NCBI GenBank assembly: GCA_949372755.1
Contig: CASIBO010000003.1
Coordinates: forward strand, 220,522 to 284,521
DNA from: UBA9926 sp018645765
Lineage (GTDB): Bacteria > Pseudomonadota > Gammaproteobacteria > Pseudomonadales > Azotimanducaceae
Length of the DNA: 64,000 bases
Direction: 5' to 3'
The position numbers were made by a program, and so were the translations under genes. Position 1 is the stretch's first letter; each line of letters opens with the position of its first letter. Below are positions 7,371-17,350 of this stretch, piece after piece. Under the pieces are notes generated by a model that did not search any database, was not told the DNA's origin, and saw only the letters and a list, made by a program, of their open reading frames with translations.

Positions 7371-10196
7371 TCAGCGACACTTTAGGAATCGGTCCACCAA
7401 AGGCTGATAGACGGTGGTTGCCACAGGTCCAACCGCTAACCACTCGAAAACCATTGCGTCGAGCTCAACCGGCTTATCTGACCTGTTTTGTCCAAAGCCT
7501 TGTTGCAGTCGCGACATTTGAAATTGCATCCGCAACGCCTTGTCCGTCTCCGGCGTGGACCGATCGCACAGAATCTCAGCCCGAATGCATAAGCTTTTTA
7601 GTGCCACCTCATTATCGACTTGAGACGTATCCCCAGCGCCGCGCGCCAGTTTTTGTTCTAAAGCTTTAAGACCATTTTTAGGCCACTGCTCGACACCTGC
7701 AATAAAAGCCCTCGCAGCTTCCTCAAGACTCGCGGACGAATCCCCATTTTCCGGCAGTTGACTCAACCGGATATGATCTGCAGCTGTCATCAAATCCAGC
7801 CATACTTGTTCTTTCGCCGCCTGCAATTGCTGCGCAACTAAACCAGAAAACCGCTCAATTGACTGCTTAAAATCTTGTTCCAGGCGCGGCCCTTGCCCTT
7901 TCGGTAGCGCACCGAGTCCCTGAAAAGCTTGCTGGCAGGCCATCACTTCGGTCCTCGCATCCAATAGGGCCTTACCCGATAGGGCTAAAAAGCCCTTTAA
8001 GTCCTCCAGCAATGCCAAGGCAGCTGTTTTGTTGGCCTCGAGGTCAGCTTTAAAGGCATCAGCCTGTTGCTGCCGCTTTTCAAACAGTGCATCACACCCT
8101 GTTCGAAAAGCCTTCCACAGGCTCTGTTCTTCTTTGCGCAAAGCAGGCCCCGCCGCCTTCCAGAGCGCTTGTAGGCGCTTCACCGCCTCGATCGCTTTTC
8201 GATTATCCTCATGATCTGCAAGCTTGAGCACTTGATCGATCAAACCGCGCTTTATATCCGCATTTTTCTGGTAATGCGCATTCAACTGCCCACGGATCAG
8301 ATCCAACAGTCGATCAAAGTCATTCTGCACTGACTGATTCTGACTCCGCTCAACCGGGACACACCCTCGCCACTCCCGAATCGCTGCCGCGAATACGGCC
8401 TCAACGGCTCGCGCCTCAAAAGGCGGGGCCGCTTCTGTGTCCCAACCCTGAGATGACACATAGTCCCGTAATTGCTGAACCATCGCTATTCGGCGATCCA
8501 AGTTTTCACGACGAATCTTCGCCTGTTGCTCAAAAAACACCTTACAGGGCTGATAGGCCGTCTGAGACAATTGGTGAAATATTTCCCATTGCGCTTGATC
8601 CTGAGCGCCTTTGCTCAAACCCTTCCACTCGTCCTGCAAGCGACTAATTTTTATCGCCAAGGCTTCTGGACCTTCTGGGCTGTCGAGCAAGGCTCGCATC
8701 TGTTCAATCAATTGCTGTTTCTTGGGTTCGACCGCATAGTCTTTCCAATCCAGCAATTTTTGTAATGCTGCATCCAACTGCGCTAATTGCTTAGACACAT
8801 TGAGTGGCAGGGCTTTAAGCTCAGATTGCTTTTGCTCAATGCTTCGTCGAATACCAAAGGCTTCACGGGATTGCCCTGCATCCGTCGCAGACTGAGCTCG
8901 TCGTATCAACGCGGTTAATTGACGTATTTGATGCTTCTCAGCATCCTTCTGCGCGGTCAGCTGCTGCTGCCGCTGCGAGACTAACGCCAAAGCAGCTGAG
9001 ACCGGCTCGGGCAACGCAGCCTCCGAAAGCAGATTCGTCGTTTTAAGGCGGACTCGTAACGACTCAAACGCGTCAGCACGCCCGGACTCCTCGGCGTTAT
9101 CCGATGACGTTGTCGCAATCGGATCCGTTAGAGCCCCCAGTTGATCTTGAAAACTACCGTGTTGCTGCAACTGTTCTAGCTGAAACGTGATCCCTTCGCT
9201 TAATTGATTAAAGGTTTTCTCATCCGCCTTTCTCGCCGACTTGATTTGCCCAGCTTCTTGCCATTGTTCGTGGCACACATCTAGAGCCGCTTGCTGTGTG
9301 CGAATCTCTATCTCGGTTGCCGGGCAGTCAAACAAGCTTGCCAAGCGCAAGCGGAGCTGCTCGATCAGCAATCCCTGCGCCTCAAGGGCCTTAACCGCTG
9401 CGAATTCCTGTGCGGCAAGGTCAGCCCGCTGCTGCAAAACGGCATCGAGCGTTTGCTGGCATACCAGTAACGCTTGCTCCACGCGGGTTACACCTTCCGC
9501 ATCTGCCGCATGTTCCAAGATCGACCATTTTGCTTGCAGCTGCTCGATCTGAGTCGCAAAAAACGGATCAAAGGCCCGCTTACTATGCGCCTCGATTCGA
9601 TGACACAAGCGTGCAATCTCTACTTGCGTTTCTGCCGCCTGCTGGTCCCGTTCGCGAAAACCATCACATTTTGCTTTAACAAACCTATAAACGAGCTTGT
9701 CTCGCCCCTTCGTCGCTTTGAGCAACGAATTGAGCAAGTCTTCGTCCTCAATTCGCTGCACCGCCAACTCTCGCGCCTGAGCCGACACGCCTTCTAAGGC
9801 GATTTGATAAAACAAGGTTTGATCAACGCTTGCATTCAGCAGTCGCTCAAGCCACCCATCCTGCCCGCAAAATCCGACCACAGCGAGCTGAGCCAAGGGC
9901 TCGACGCCATCCGCTGAAAGCTGCTCTAGGGTAATCAGGCCGTCATCCAAAAGCGCCGCGAGACGTCGCCGGGACCCCTGTTGAATACCCGACAGGGTCC
10001 CCTCAAAAGCGAGCTCGATGAGCGCGGGACCATAATCCAATCGCGCAATGGCCCCTAATCGTTGAGCAACAGACTCATCCGCCACGGCGATCTCAATCAA
10101 CGATGGCATGGGCAATTGTGCGAGATCAGCAAGCTGCTCTTCTGGGGTTTTAGGCTTGGTTTTAAAATTACCGAGAATTCGAGATAGAACGGTCAT
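7371..10196 (-). CDS. Large DUF349 repeat protein
   Basis: A 941-aa acidic, glutamine- and alanine-rich helical protein with several DUF349 repeats. Each repeat shows the pattern of a Trp-containing segment (LQDEWKGL, LQALWKAAGPA) followed by a Phe/charged helix (IFHQLSQTAYQPCKVFFEQ; FRTGCDALFEKR). Repeats occupy roughly residues 200-900; the N terminus may fold like HEAT repeats. Long coiled-coil stretches are likely. No signal peptide or membrane segment is seen, so it is probably cytoplasmic. The family is common in gammaproteobacteria with no settled function. Initiation is at ATG 10196. Confidence 0.85.
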   Translation of the reverse strand: MTVLSRILGNFKTKPKTPEEQLADLAQLPMPSLIEIAVADESVAQRLGAIARLDYGPALIELAFEGTLSGIQQGSRRRLAALLDDGLITLEQLSADGVEPLAQLAVVGFCGQDGWLERLLNASVDQTLFYQIALEGVSAQARELAVQRIEDEDLLNSLLKATKGRDKLVYRFVKAKCDGFRERDQQAAETQVEIARLCHRIEAHSKRAFDPFFATQIEQLQAKWSILEHAADAEGVTRVEQALLVCQQTLDAVLQQRADLAAQEFAAVKALEAQGLLIEQLRLRLASLFDCPATEIEIRTQQAALDVCHEQWQEAGQIKSARKADEKTFNQLSEGITFQLEQLQQHGSFQDQLGALTDPIATTSSDNAEESGRADAFESLRVRLKTTNLLSEAALPEPVSAALALVSQRQQQLTAQKDAEKHQIRQLTALIRRAQSATDAGQSREAFGIRRSIEQKQSELKALPLNVSKQLAQLDAALQKLLDWKDYAVEPKKQQLIEQMRALLDSPEGPEALAIKISRLQDEWKGLSKGAQDQAQWEIFHQLSQTAYQPCKVFFEQQAKIRRENLDRRIAMVQQLRDYVSSQGWDTEAAPPFEARAVEAVFAAAIREWRGCVPVERSQNQSVQNDFDRLLDLIRGQLNAHYQKNADIKRGLIDQVLKLADHEDNRKAIEAVKRLQALWKAAGPALRKEEQSLWKAFRTGCDALFEKRQQQADAFKADLEANKTAALALLEDLKGFLALSGKALLDARTEVMACQQAFQGLGALPKGQGPRLEQDFKQSIERFSGLVAQQLQAAKEQVWLDLMTAADHIRLSQLPENGDSSASLEEAARAFIAGVEQWPKNGLKALEQKLARGAGDTSQVDNEVALKSLCIRAEILCDRSTPETDKALRMQFQMSRLQQGFGQNRSDKPVELDAMVFEWLAVGPVATTVYQPLVDRFLKCR

Positions 10197-10441
10197 ATTG
10201 AGTTCCTGCTACCGATCAAACTATGAAGGCTATCACTACCTATAGCCGGGATAAAACCGCTGTTTACGAGTCGCCACGCCGTTGCCACCCGAAGCGGACG
10301 CACTGCAGGCTTCATAATTACGCGAGGATTTTCGCACTGCGTTTTGACAAGAGGGCGGCCACTTAAACTGTTTTCGATAACGTCTAACGAATCAGGCCTG
10401 ACGTTGCCCGGCTCGACGCATCAAGACTCACGTGCATTCGA

Positions 10442-10933
10442 CTAAGCGGGCAGCGTCAAAGCCGTCGCGCTCACCAAAACCCCATTGTTATCCGCATAGA
10501 CGAACTGACCTGGCACCCACTGCACGCCTGCAAATGACACCGCTTCGTCAACGCGACCAATATTGCGTTTAACGCTTTTCAATGGATGGGTTGCGAGTGC
10601 TGCGACACCAATCGGCAGGGTCTCAATAATATCAACATCGCGAATGCAGCCATAAATAATCAATCCAGACCAGCCATTATCGAGTGCCTTTTGAGCAAGG
10701 TTATCCCCCAATACGCCGCACCGCAGGGAGCCGCCGGCATCAACGACCATGACCCGTCCGCGCCCCGGTTCTTCAACCCGAGCGGCAATCACCGAATTGT
10801 CTTCAAAGCAGGTCACCGTTGCAATTTCGCCCGAAAAACAGTCATTGCCCCCATAGTTATTAAACATGGGTTCCGCCACATGGACGGCATCGGGGTAGGC
10901 ATCACACAAATCTGGCAGGGACAGTCTCATCAT
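10442..10933 (-). CDS. rraA: RraA-family protein (RNase E regulator or HMG/CHA aldolase-like)
   Basis: A 163-aa protein of the RraA fold. It has the DAGGSLRCGVLGDNLA loop and the downstream YGCIRD motif (Arg-Asp) used for metal and substrate binding in the related class II pyruvate aldolases. The length equals E. coli RraA, which inhibits RNase E by protein contact. The Arg/Asp pair is also compatible with 4-hydroxy-4-methyl-2-oxoglutarate aldolase activity, which sequence alone does not exclude. It lies downstream of prpC on the same strand but 236 bp away, so co-transcription is uncertain. Two adjacent ATGs (10933, 10930) are possible starts. Confidence 0.85.
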   Translation of the reverse strand: MMRLSLPDLCDAYPDAVHVAEPMFNNYGGNDCFSGEIATVTCFEDNSVIAARVEEPGRGRVMVVDAGGSLRCGVLGDNLAQKALDNGWSGLIIYGCIRDVDIIETLPIGVAALATHPLKSVKRNIGRVDEAVSFAGVQWVPGQFVYADNNGVLVSATALTLPA

Positions 10934-11169
10934 TCATTACACTCTTGAGTCGGTTAATCGGAAATGTTTTGCGGGGACCAAGCAGAACCACTTTCCGAAA
11001 GGCTTATCGCTTATTTTGACATCAGCACCGCGTAAGCTCCGGGGGTTTCGCCTCCGAGCGCGCCATTGCGATCCCACATCAATGCCTTGTTTGTGCATTT
11101 CGTTAGGGCCTGCTCTTTTGCTTGGTGCGATGACCTTGCCAAGCAGGAAACCGAGCGCTACTGGCTTGC

Positions 11170-12294
11170 TTAACGCGCCGCAATCGGCTGGTACGGCCGA
11201 ATGTCAGGTCCAATGTAATCTGCGCTGGGTCGAATCAAGCGGTTATTGGATCGCTGCTCCATGACATGCGCCGCCCACCCTGTGAGTCGAGACATAACAA
11301 AAATCGGCGTGAAGATTTTGGTTGGGATCCCCATGTAGTTGTAGGCCGAGGCATGAAAAAAGTCCGCATTCGGGAACAAGGCTTTGCGATCCCATAAGGT
11401 GTCCGCAATCTTGCAGGAGATGTCATACAGGGCGGAATCACCATTTTCTGCGGCCAGCTTACTCGACCAGTCCTTGATCACAGCATTTCTGGGATCGGAC
11501 GTCCGATAGATTGCATGACCAAAACCCATGATCAAGTCCTTGCGTTCCAACATGGCATCCAATTCGCTTTCAACCTCTTCAACACGGCTAAACTTCTCAA
11601 TCAATTCCATCGCCGCCTCATTGGCGCCGCCGTGCAAGGGGCCGCGCAACGAGCCTATTGCCCCGGTAATACAAGAATACATGTCGGAGAGTGTCGCCGC
11701 ACAAACGCGAGCGGTGAACGTGCTCGCATTGAATTCATGCTCAGCATAAAGAATCAGTGAGGAATTCATCACAGCCCGATGCAATTCACTCGGAGATTTA
11801 TCCGACAGCATCTTTAAAAAGTGACCGCCAATTGAGTCTTCGCCCGTATCCGTACTGATTCGAACCCCATCATGACTAAACCGATACCAATAGCAGATGA
11901 TCGCCGGTAGCGATGCGAGCAATCGGTCGGCGGCTTGATGCTGTTCCTCAAAACTCATCTCGGGCTCTAAGTTACCCAGCATCGAGCAACCGGTGCGCAT
12001 CACATCCATGGGATGGGTTTCTTTGGGGATCGCTTCAAGCACTTTTTTCAAAGCCTCAGGCAGATCCCGCATACCGGTCAATCTCGTTTCATAAGCGGTC
12101 AAAGCGTCTTGGGTCGGCAAAGCACCATAAAGCAGCATGTAGGCAACTTCTTCAAACTTAGCATTGGCTGCGAGGTCTTCGATGGTGTAACCGCGATAGG
12201 TTAACCCAGCACCCTCTTTCCCTACGGTGCACAAGGCCGTTTCACCAGCGGATTGTCCTCGTAACCCTGCGCCACCTAACTTTTTATCCACCAT
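11170..12294 (-). CDS. prpC: PrpC, 2-methylcitrate synthase
   Basis: A 374-aa citrate-synthase family enzyme that condenses propionyl-CoA with oxaloacetate in the 2-methylcitrate cycle. Motifs include the opening KKLGGAGLRGQSAGET typical of PrpC, the HGGANEAAM active-site histidine segment and GFGHAIY. Length and N terminus fit 2-methylcitrate synthase better than the larger GltA. The open frame extends upstream, but ATG 12294 (or the adjoining ATG 12297) follows AGGAG closely. It lies 139 bp downstream of prpB on the same strand. Confidence 0.93.
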   Translation of the reverse strand: MVDKKLGGAGLRGQSAGETALCTVGKEGAGLTYRGYTIEDLAANAKFEEVAYMLLYGALPTQDALTAYETRLTGMRDLPEALKKVLEAIPKETHPMDVMRTGCSMLGNLEPEMSFEEQHQAADRLLASLPAIICYWYRFSHDGVRISTDTGEDSIGGHFLKMLSDKSPSELHRAVMNSSLILYAEHEFNASTFTARVCAATLSDMYSCITGAIGSLRGPLHGGANEAAMELIEKFSRVEEVESELDAMLERKDLIMGFGHAIYRTSDPRNAVIKDWSSKLAAENGDSALYDISCKIADTLWDRKALFPNADFFHASAYNYMGIPTKIFTPIFVMSRLTGWAAHVMEQRSNNRLIRPSADYIGPDIRPYQPIAAR

Positions 12295-12433
12295 CATCGT
12301 CTCCTGTTTCTCGAATTGCTCACATCTGTTTGCCATCATAGCGCTTGATTGCCAAATACGCTTCAATCGAACCAAACTGGTTCAGATCATAGCGGAACGC
12401 GCCTGGACTGACTCGCCGCACATCGTCCCGCTA

Positions 12434-13318
12434 TTAGTCTTTTGATTTCTCATCGAGAAACAACTCGTCAAGTTTCGCTTCATACTCATGGTAGCCGAGA
12501 AACTCGTATAGCGCCGCGCGCGTTTGCATCTGATCCACCATATGACTCTGGGTGCCTTTTTCTCTTAAACCTTGATACATCTTCAACGCTGCGAGATTCA
12601 TCGCCCGAAATGCCGACAAGGGATACAGCGCCATATCAATGCCCGCCGATGCCAATTCCTCGGTGGTGAACAGCGGCGTTGCCCCAAACTCTGTAATGTT
12701 GGCGAGAACCGGGATATTCACCGACTGCGTCACAGCCCGGTACATTTCTAGATCCGTCATCGCTTCAGCAAAGATTGCATCGGCTCCCGCTTCCTCACAA
12801 AGCTGTGCTCTGGCAATCACCTCATCGAGCCCGACCACGGCTAAAGCATCTGTGCGCGCCATAACCAAGAAATCCGAATCTGTTTTGGCATCGACCGAGG
12901 CTTTTATCCGATCAGCCATCTCGGCTCTGGAAACTATTTCTTTATTCGGTCGATGTCCGCATCGTTTCTGAGAGACCTGATCTTCAATATGCATACCTGC
13001 CGCACCGGCTTTGATCATTTCCTTAACCGTTCTAGCAATATTAAAGGCGCCGCCCCAACCCGTATCGACATCGACCAATAACGGCAAGGCACTGGCATTG
13101 GTGATTCGCCGCACATCTTCCAGCACATCATTCAAGGACGTCATACCCAGATCCGGCAACCCAAAAGAGGCATTCGCAACCCCTGCGCCTGATAAGTAAA
13201 TGGCTTGGTAACCCACCGATTCCGCCATTATCGCGGTATAGGCGTTAATGGTCCCAACCACTTGTAGTGGCGACTCTGCCTTAACGGCTTGTCTTAATCG
13301 TCGACCAGCACTGTCCAT
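12434..13318 (-). CDS. prpB: PrpB, 2-methylisocitrate lyase
   Basis: A 294-aa isocitrate-lyase superfamily enzyme that cleaves 2-methylisocitrate to pyruvate and succinate. Visible signatures are YLSGAGVANASFGLPD, the metal-binding DVDTGWGG, the catalytic loop QKRCGHRPNK with its essential cysteine and MARTDA. ATG 13318 has AGGAGA seven bases upstream; the longer open frame begins in arginine-rich sequence with no family match. Together with prpC it oxidises propionate; no acnD, prpF or prpR lies nearby. Confidence 0.95.
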   Translation of the reverse strand: MDSAGRRLRQAVKAESPLQVVGTINAYTAIMAESVGYQAIYLSGAGVANASFGLPDLGMTSLNDVLEDVRRITNASALPLLVDVDTGWGGAFNIARTVKEMIKAGAAGMHIEDQVSQKRCGHRPNKEIVSRAEMADRIKASVDAKTDSDFLVMARTDALAVVGLDEVIARAQLCEEAGADAIFAEAMTDLEMYRAVTQSVNIPVLANITEFGATPLFTTEELASAGIDMALYPLSAFRAMNLAALKMYQGLREKGTQSHMVDQMQTRAALYEFLGYHEYEAKLDELFLDEKSKD

Positions 13319-13575
13319 CTGATTTCTCCTTACTAACTGTTTTAATAAAGGTTTGCGGCGGTTTCTCGACAATCTGACGCCCAGCCTGCTTGGCAAGCTT
13401 CTGATCACGGGATGATGACGCCTTTAAGGCGGGTCTAGCCCATATCTCGCCCCAATGCGCTGAAACATTATGCCAACGCATACTGGTTCAGTGCACCTTC
13501 GCGTCACTCGCGACTGCTTTGAAGCGCCCACAATACCACAGATGCTTGCATGGCACCGGCGCCCTTGCAGGCGGC
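13319..13575. other. Upstream region of prpB
   Basis: About 257 bp between the thrH end and the prpB start, both minus strand. A CATAAT near 13470 could be a -10 with a long leader, but no convincing -35 or operator stands out. No gene is seen. Confidence 0.4.
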
Positions 13576-14184
13576 TCAACCCTCGCGCGCGGCCTCATCA
13601 ATCATTGCCCGCAACACGGCATAATCATCCGTTGATCTAAATTGCGGGAACTCTGCTTTAACATTATCAGGCGCTTTAAACAAAAACCCTGTGTGGGCAG
13701 ACCCAAGCATCGTGGTATCGTTATAGGAGTCCCCTGCAGCAAAAATCCGGTAGTTTAATCCTTTAAAAGCCTCAACGGCTCGTCGCTTCGGGTCCGGCTG
13801 CCGCAAGACATAATCTAAAATTTGCCCGTTATCCGAGACCCGCAGCCGATGACACAATAAGGTTGGCCAAGCCAACTGCTGCATCATAGGTTGCGCAAAC
13901 TCATAGAAGGTGTCTGACAGAATCACGACTTGGTAGGCCTGTCTCAGATCTTGCAGGAAGTCGGCGGCGCCCTCCAAAGGCGATAGCCCCCCGATCACAC
14001 GCTGAATCTCAGGCAACGTAAGCCCATTCTCATCGAGTATTCGCAACCGTTGCTGCATCAACTCGTTGTAATCTGGGATATCTCGGGTTGTCGCTCGCAG
14101 CGAGGCAATGCCCGTTTCCTCAGCGAATGCGATCCATATTTCTGGAATTAAAACCCCTTCCAGATCCAAGCAAACTAAATCCAT
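13576..14184 (-). CDS. thrH: ThrH, phosphoserine phosphatase / homoserine phosphotransferase
   Basis: A 202-aa HAD-superfamily enzyme. Motif I is CLDLEGVL with the nucleophile Asp near residue 6, motif II is ILSDTFYEF, and the metal-binding motif is AAGDSYNDTTML. In Pseudomonas aeruginosa ThrH dephosphorylates phosphoserine and can pass the phosphate to homoserine. DLEGVL, where most HAD enzymes have DxDGT, is characteristic of ThrH. The gene is divergent from cysH, as in pseudomonads where thrH, cysH and cysB cluster. Confidence 0.92.
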   Translation of the reverse strand: MDLVCLDLEGVLIPEIWIAFAEETGIASLRATTRDIPDYNELMQQRLRILDENGLTLPEIQRVIGGLSPLEGAADFLQDLRQAYQVVILSDTFYEFAQPMMQQLAWPTLLCHRLRVSDNGQILDYVLRQPDPKRRAVEAFKGLNYRIFAAGDSYNDTTMLGSAHTGFLFKAPDNVKAEFPQFRSTDDYAVLRAMIDEAAREG

Positions 14185-14352
14185 TGGTCATCCTTAACTG
14201 CGTGCCGAATACATTGTTTCACGGCGCCCCCTTTGCTTCAACGCATGAACCATTAGTTTTCGATAAGGTTATAAGCCTAGTGCAAAAGATCATTACACAT
14301 TGACGCGCAACCACCGTACATTCTGCTCTAAATCTGATTCCCATTCCGCCTT

Positions 14353-15090
14353 ATGACCCTCAAGCGCCTAGTATTACATTCAACGGCACTGATCCAAGAA
14401 TTTTGTAAGGGTGATCAGCCTATCACCTGCGCCTTTAGCGGCGCGGAGGATGTTGTCGTTTTAGATCTAATGCAGCGCGCGACGCGTTCGGTTCCGGTTT
14501 TTGCGGTTGATACGGCTCGCCTACATCCAGAAACGGTCGACTATATCCATCATGTGCAACGGCACTTCGCGCTTGACCTCACCTGGATCAAGCCTCACTC
14601 AGATGCGGTGGCCGACTTTGAACGTCAGAACGGCCGATTCAGCTTTTATGAAGATGGACACCTAGCCTGCTGCAATCTTCGAAAGACGGAACCCCTTCGA
14701 GCACATCTTGCTCACTTTGAAGGCTGGGTAACCGGTTTGCGGCGGGATCAGAACCCAAACCGAGACGCCTTACCTGAACTGCAAACAGATCCTGTTTTTG
14801 AGGGGTTGAGCGGTCCTTTAAAAAAAGCAAACCCGATCGCAAACTGGTCGCGAAAAGACGTTGAGACCTATATCCAGCACCGGAATCTTCCGCAGAACCC
14901 ACTCGTGCAAAAAGGTTATAAAAGCATCGGGTGCGCGCCCTGCACCCGCGCGCTCAAACCGCAAGAACACGAGCGCGCTGGCCGCTGGTGGTGGGAGACT
15001 GCCTCAAACAAAGAATGCGGCCTGCACCAGGCGCCCGTGCGGATCCTTAACTCGGTTGAGGACCCGCCTTCAACGAAGGGGCAAGGCTAA
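14353..15090 (+). CDS. cysH: CysH, adenylyl-sulfate (APS) reductase type
   Basis: A 245-aa thioredoxin-dependent reductase that makes sulfite in assimilatory sulfate reduction. The iron-sulfur ligands of the APS-type subgroup are present as a CysCys pair (LACCNLRK) and CysXXCys (IGCAPCTR), and the catalytic cysteine lies in ECGLHQ near the C terminus. These features mark the [4Fe-4S] APS reductase class, not the E. coli PAPS class. Its 3' end overlaps cysB by 21 bp in convergent orientation. Confidence 0.94.
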   Translation: MTLKRLVLHSTALIQEFCKGDQPITCAFSGAEDVVVLDLMQRATRSVPVFAVDTARLHPETVDYIHHVQRHFALDLTWIKPHSDAVADFERQNGRFSFYEDGHLACCNLRKTEPLRAHLAHFEGWVTGLRRDQNPNRDALPELQTDPVFEGLSGPLKKANPIANWSRKDVETYIQHRNLPQNPLVQKGYKSIGCAPCTRALKPQEHERAGRWWWETASNKECGLHQAPVRILNSVEDPPSTKGQG

Positions 15091-16044
15091 CTCGGCAAAA
15101 ACCTGATCGACAGCCGTCTGATCGACTGCCTCAAATGAAGCCACCACTCGTTCTTTGGTGAGATGTGGCGCAAATAATTGCATGAACTCATACATGTAGC
15201 CTCGCAGAAAAGTCCCTCGGCGAAAGCCAATCATCGTGGTCGAGGATTCGAATAAGTGGCTGGCATCAATCGCCACCATATCGTCATCTTTGTCTTCATC
15301 GAAGGCCATCTTTGCCATGATGCCAATGCCCAACCCTAACCGAACATACGTTTTGATCACATCCGCGTCGGTTGCGGTAAAAACAACTCTCGGCTCAAGA
15401 CCCGCTTCATCAAACGCCTCATCCAGCTTCGAGCGACCCGTAAAGCCAAACACGTAGGTCACAATACGATGCGCCGCGACGTCTGCGAGGGTTACGCGCT
15501 CAATGGAGAGTAAAGGATGACCTTTGGGCACCACGATGCAACGATTCCATTGATAGCACGGTAGCATCACCAAATCAGAAAAATGCTCGAGGGCTTCGGT
15601 TGCGATGGCAAAATCAACTTGGCCATCAGACGCCAGTTCCGCAATCTGCAGCGGCGTGCCTTGATGCAGTTGTAACCCGACTTCCGGATAGTCCGAGATG
15701 AACTGATCAATCACCGGCGGCAGGGCATATCGTGCTTGCGTATGGGTTGTCGCAATACTCAGCTGGCCTTTCTTCTCGTCTCGGAACTCTTGCGCCACCT
15801 GTTTGATGCTATTGACCTGACCCAAGATCTCGCCCGCTTTTTTAATGACTTGCTCTCCGGCTGGCGTGATGTGCGTAAGATGTTTGCCGCTACGGGCAAA
15901 AATTTCGACGCCAAGCTCATCTTCGAGCAATCGAATCTGCTTGCTGATCCCGGGTTGCGATGTGAACAAACTTTGGGCCGTCGCGGAGACATTCAAGCCA
16001 TGCCGCGAGACTTCCCAGATATATCGTAATTGCTGCAGCTTCAT
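15070..16044 (-). CDS. cysB: CysB, LysR-type regulator of cysteine biosynthesis
   Basis: A 324-aa LysR-family regulator, the exact CysB size. It opens MKLQQLRYIWEVSRHGLNVS with the helix-turn-helix at TAQSLFTSQPGISKQIRLLE, followed by an effector domain with TTHTQARYALP, typical of CysB/Cbl (O-acetylserine and sulfate/thiosulfate sensing). It activates the sulfate-assimilation genes and probably regulates cysH opposite. An AT-rich promoter region lies upstream. Confidence 0.94.
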   Translation of the reverse strand: MKLQQLRYIWEVSRHGLNVSATAQSLFTSQPGISKQIRLLEDELGVEIFARSGKHLTHITPAGEQVIKKAGEILGQVNSIKQVAQEFRDEKKGQLSIATTHTQARYALPPVIDQFISDYPEVGLQLHQGTPLQIAELASDGQVDFAIATEALEHFSDLVMLPCYQWNRCIVVPKGHPLLSIERVTLADVAAHRIVTYVFGFTGRSKLDEAFDEAGLEPRVVFTATDADVIKTYVRLGLGIGIMAKMAFDEDKDDDMVAIDASHLFESSTTMIGFRRGTFLRGYMYEFMQLFAPHLTKERVVASFEAVDQTAVDQVFAELALPLR

Positions 16045-16082
16045 AACAATCTACTTAGGTCTTTTGCTGACGTTGCTCTCGC

Positions 16083-16088
16083 ATTATA
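16083..16088 (-). promoter_or_regulatory. Candidate cysB -10 element in an AT-rich upstream region
   Basis: On the minus strand TATAAT (16088-16083) lies about 40 bp before the cysB ATG. The -35 (ACTTCT, 17-bp spacer) is weak, in keeping with a regulated promoter. The flanking 16083-16135 is AT-rich, as CysB binding sites usually are, so autoregulation is plausible but unproven. Confidence 0.5.
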
Positions 16089-16387
16089 TAACCAAATAGA
16101 TTTATAGAAGTACTTTTAATTTCCAATAAGCATATAGCCCAGCCTACTTCTGCGGGACCCTCGCGGGTTTAACGGCAACGCCGGGTTTGGTCGCTCGTCC
16201 AGATTTCTGCTGCTGTGACCCGATCTGCTCTTGACTAGAGCCTTAGGACTTAGGAACTGATCGTTCGGCCTTTCGGTTTTGAAGGGCTTTCAAATATTGC
16301 GCCGGTCACGATCACGGTCTTAAATCACCCTGCCAAAACGCTGGGAGACTCAAGCTAGCGCGGTTTAAGACAAGCATCCGGAAGGAC
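16089..16387. other. Intergenic region upstream of cysB
   Basis: The AT-rich part next to cysB is likely regulatory. The remaining 16140-16387, downstream of the 5'-nucleotidase gene, shows no coding frame. Small GC hairpins (for instance around 16168-16180) lack T tracts. Confidence 0.4.
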
Positions 16388-17278
16388 TTAGCGCGGATTT
16401 TTAACACCATGCGGCACATGACCTGACACGACCACCCGACTGGCAAGGTGACAATGCTCCGCTTGATCATCAAAGAAGATATCCGCCCCATAGGCCGCTA
16501 AGAACTCTGTTTTGTCCAGCCCGCCCAAGAACAACGATTCATCCACACGAATTCCCCAACTACGAAGCGTTTTGATCACCCGCTCATGGGCAGGCGCAGA
16601 CCTTGCCGTCACCAAGGCTGTTTCGATTGGGCAGGTATCTTCAGAGTAGACCGATTGAACCTTGTGCAGCTGCGTTAAAAATGCAGCAAACGGCCCTCTC
16701 GGTAAGGGTTCATCAGCAGCAGCTTGTTCTTGGGCCGTAAACGCGTCAAGGCCATCGCTTTGATACAACCGCTCGGCGACATCGGAAAATAAAACCGCAT
16801 CGCCGTCAAAGGCAAACCGAATCCGAGGCCCGTCTTGGTGCCGAAGTGAACCCGGCAATACCGACGCCGCCGCAAAACCATTGTCCAAAGCATCAACCAC
16901 GTCAATTGGGTTGGCCGAAAGAAACAAATGACACCCAAAGGGTCGCATGTATCGATAGGGTGCCGCGCCGCCGGTGAAGGCTGCGCGCCGAATATCCAGT
17001 CCATGAGCCTGAATCGAGTTAAAAACCCGTAAACCGGTATCCGCTGAATTTCGAGACAATAAAATCACCTCAACTTCAACGCGCCCCTCAGCACCCAGCG
17101 CTAACAATTTACTGACGAGCGAGAAGGCAGTGCCCGGTTCTAAAACCAGTTTTTCTTGCGCGACCTGGTAGGCACGATACGCCTGCAGCCCCTCCCGCCG
17201 AAAAACAGCATCACTTTGCCTTAAGTCGAACAACGCACTGCTGGCAATTGCGAGCACAAGTCGAGTCTTTGACGACAT
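16388..17278 (-). CDS. 5'-nucleotidase (PF06189 family)
   Basis: A 296-aa cytosolic 5'-nucleotidase of the bacterial PF06189 family. Diagnostic segments are ALFDLRQSD near the N terminus, the VILLSRNSADTGLRVF stretch, the FTGGAAPYRYMRPFGCHLFLS block and IRFAFDGDAVLFSD in the middle with the HAD-like Asp motif. It probably dephosphorylates nucleoside monophosphates. It is divergent from the VWA gene, with 72 bp between them. Confidence 0.85.
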   Translation of the reverse strand: MSSKTRLVLAIASSALFDLRQSDAVFRREGLQAYRAYQVAQEKLVLEPGTAFSLVSKLLALGAEGRVEVEVILLSRNSADTGLRVFNSIQAHGLDIRRAAFTGGAAPYRYMRPFGCHLFLSANPIDVVDALDNGFAAASVLPGSLRHQDGPRIRFAFDGDAVLFSDVAERLYQSDGLDAFTAQEQAAADEPLPRGPFAAFLTQLHKVQSVYSEDTCPIETALVTARSAPAHERVIKTLRSWGIRVDESLFLGGLDKTEFLAAYGADIFFDDQAEHCHLASRVVVSGHVPHGVKNPR

Positions 17279-17350
17279 TTTCTAACCCTTGGCTGAAGTC
17301 TGCAGGCAAATACTTGCAGAGAACCATAAAGCCTATATCCTTACCCCTAG

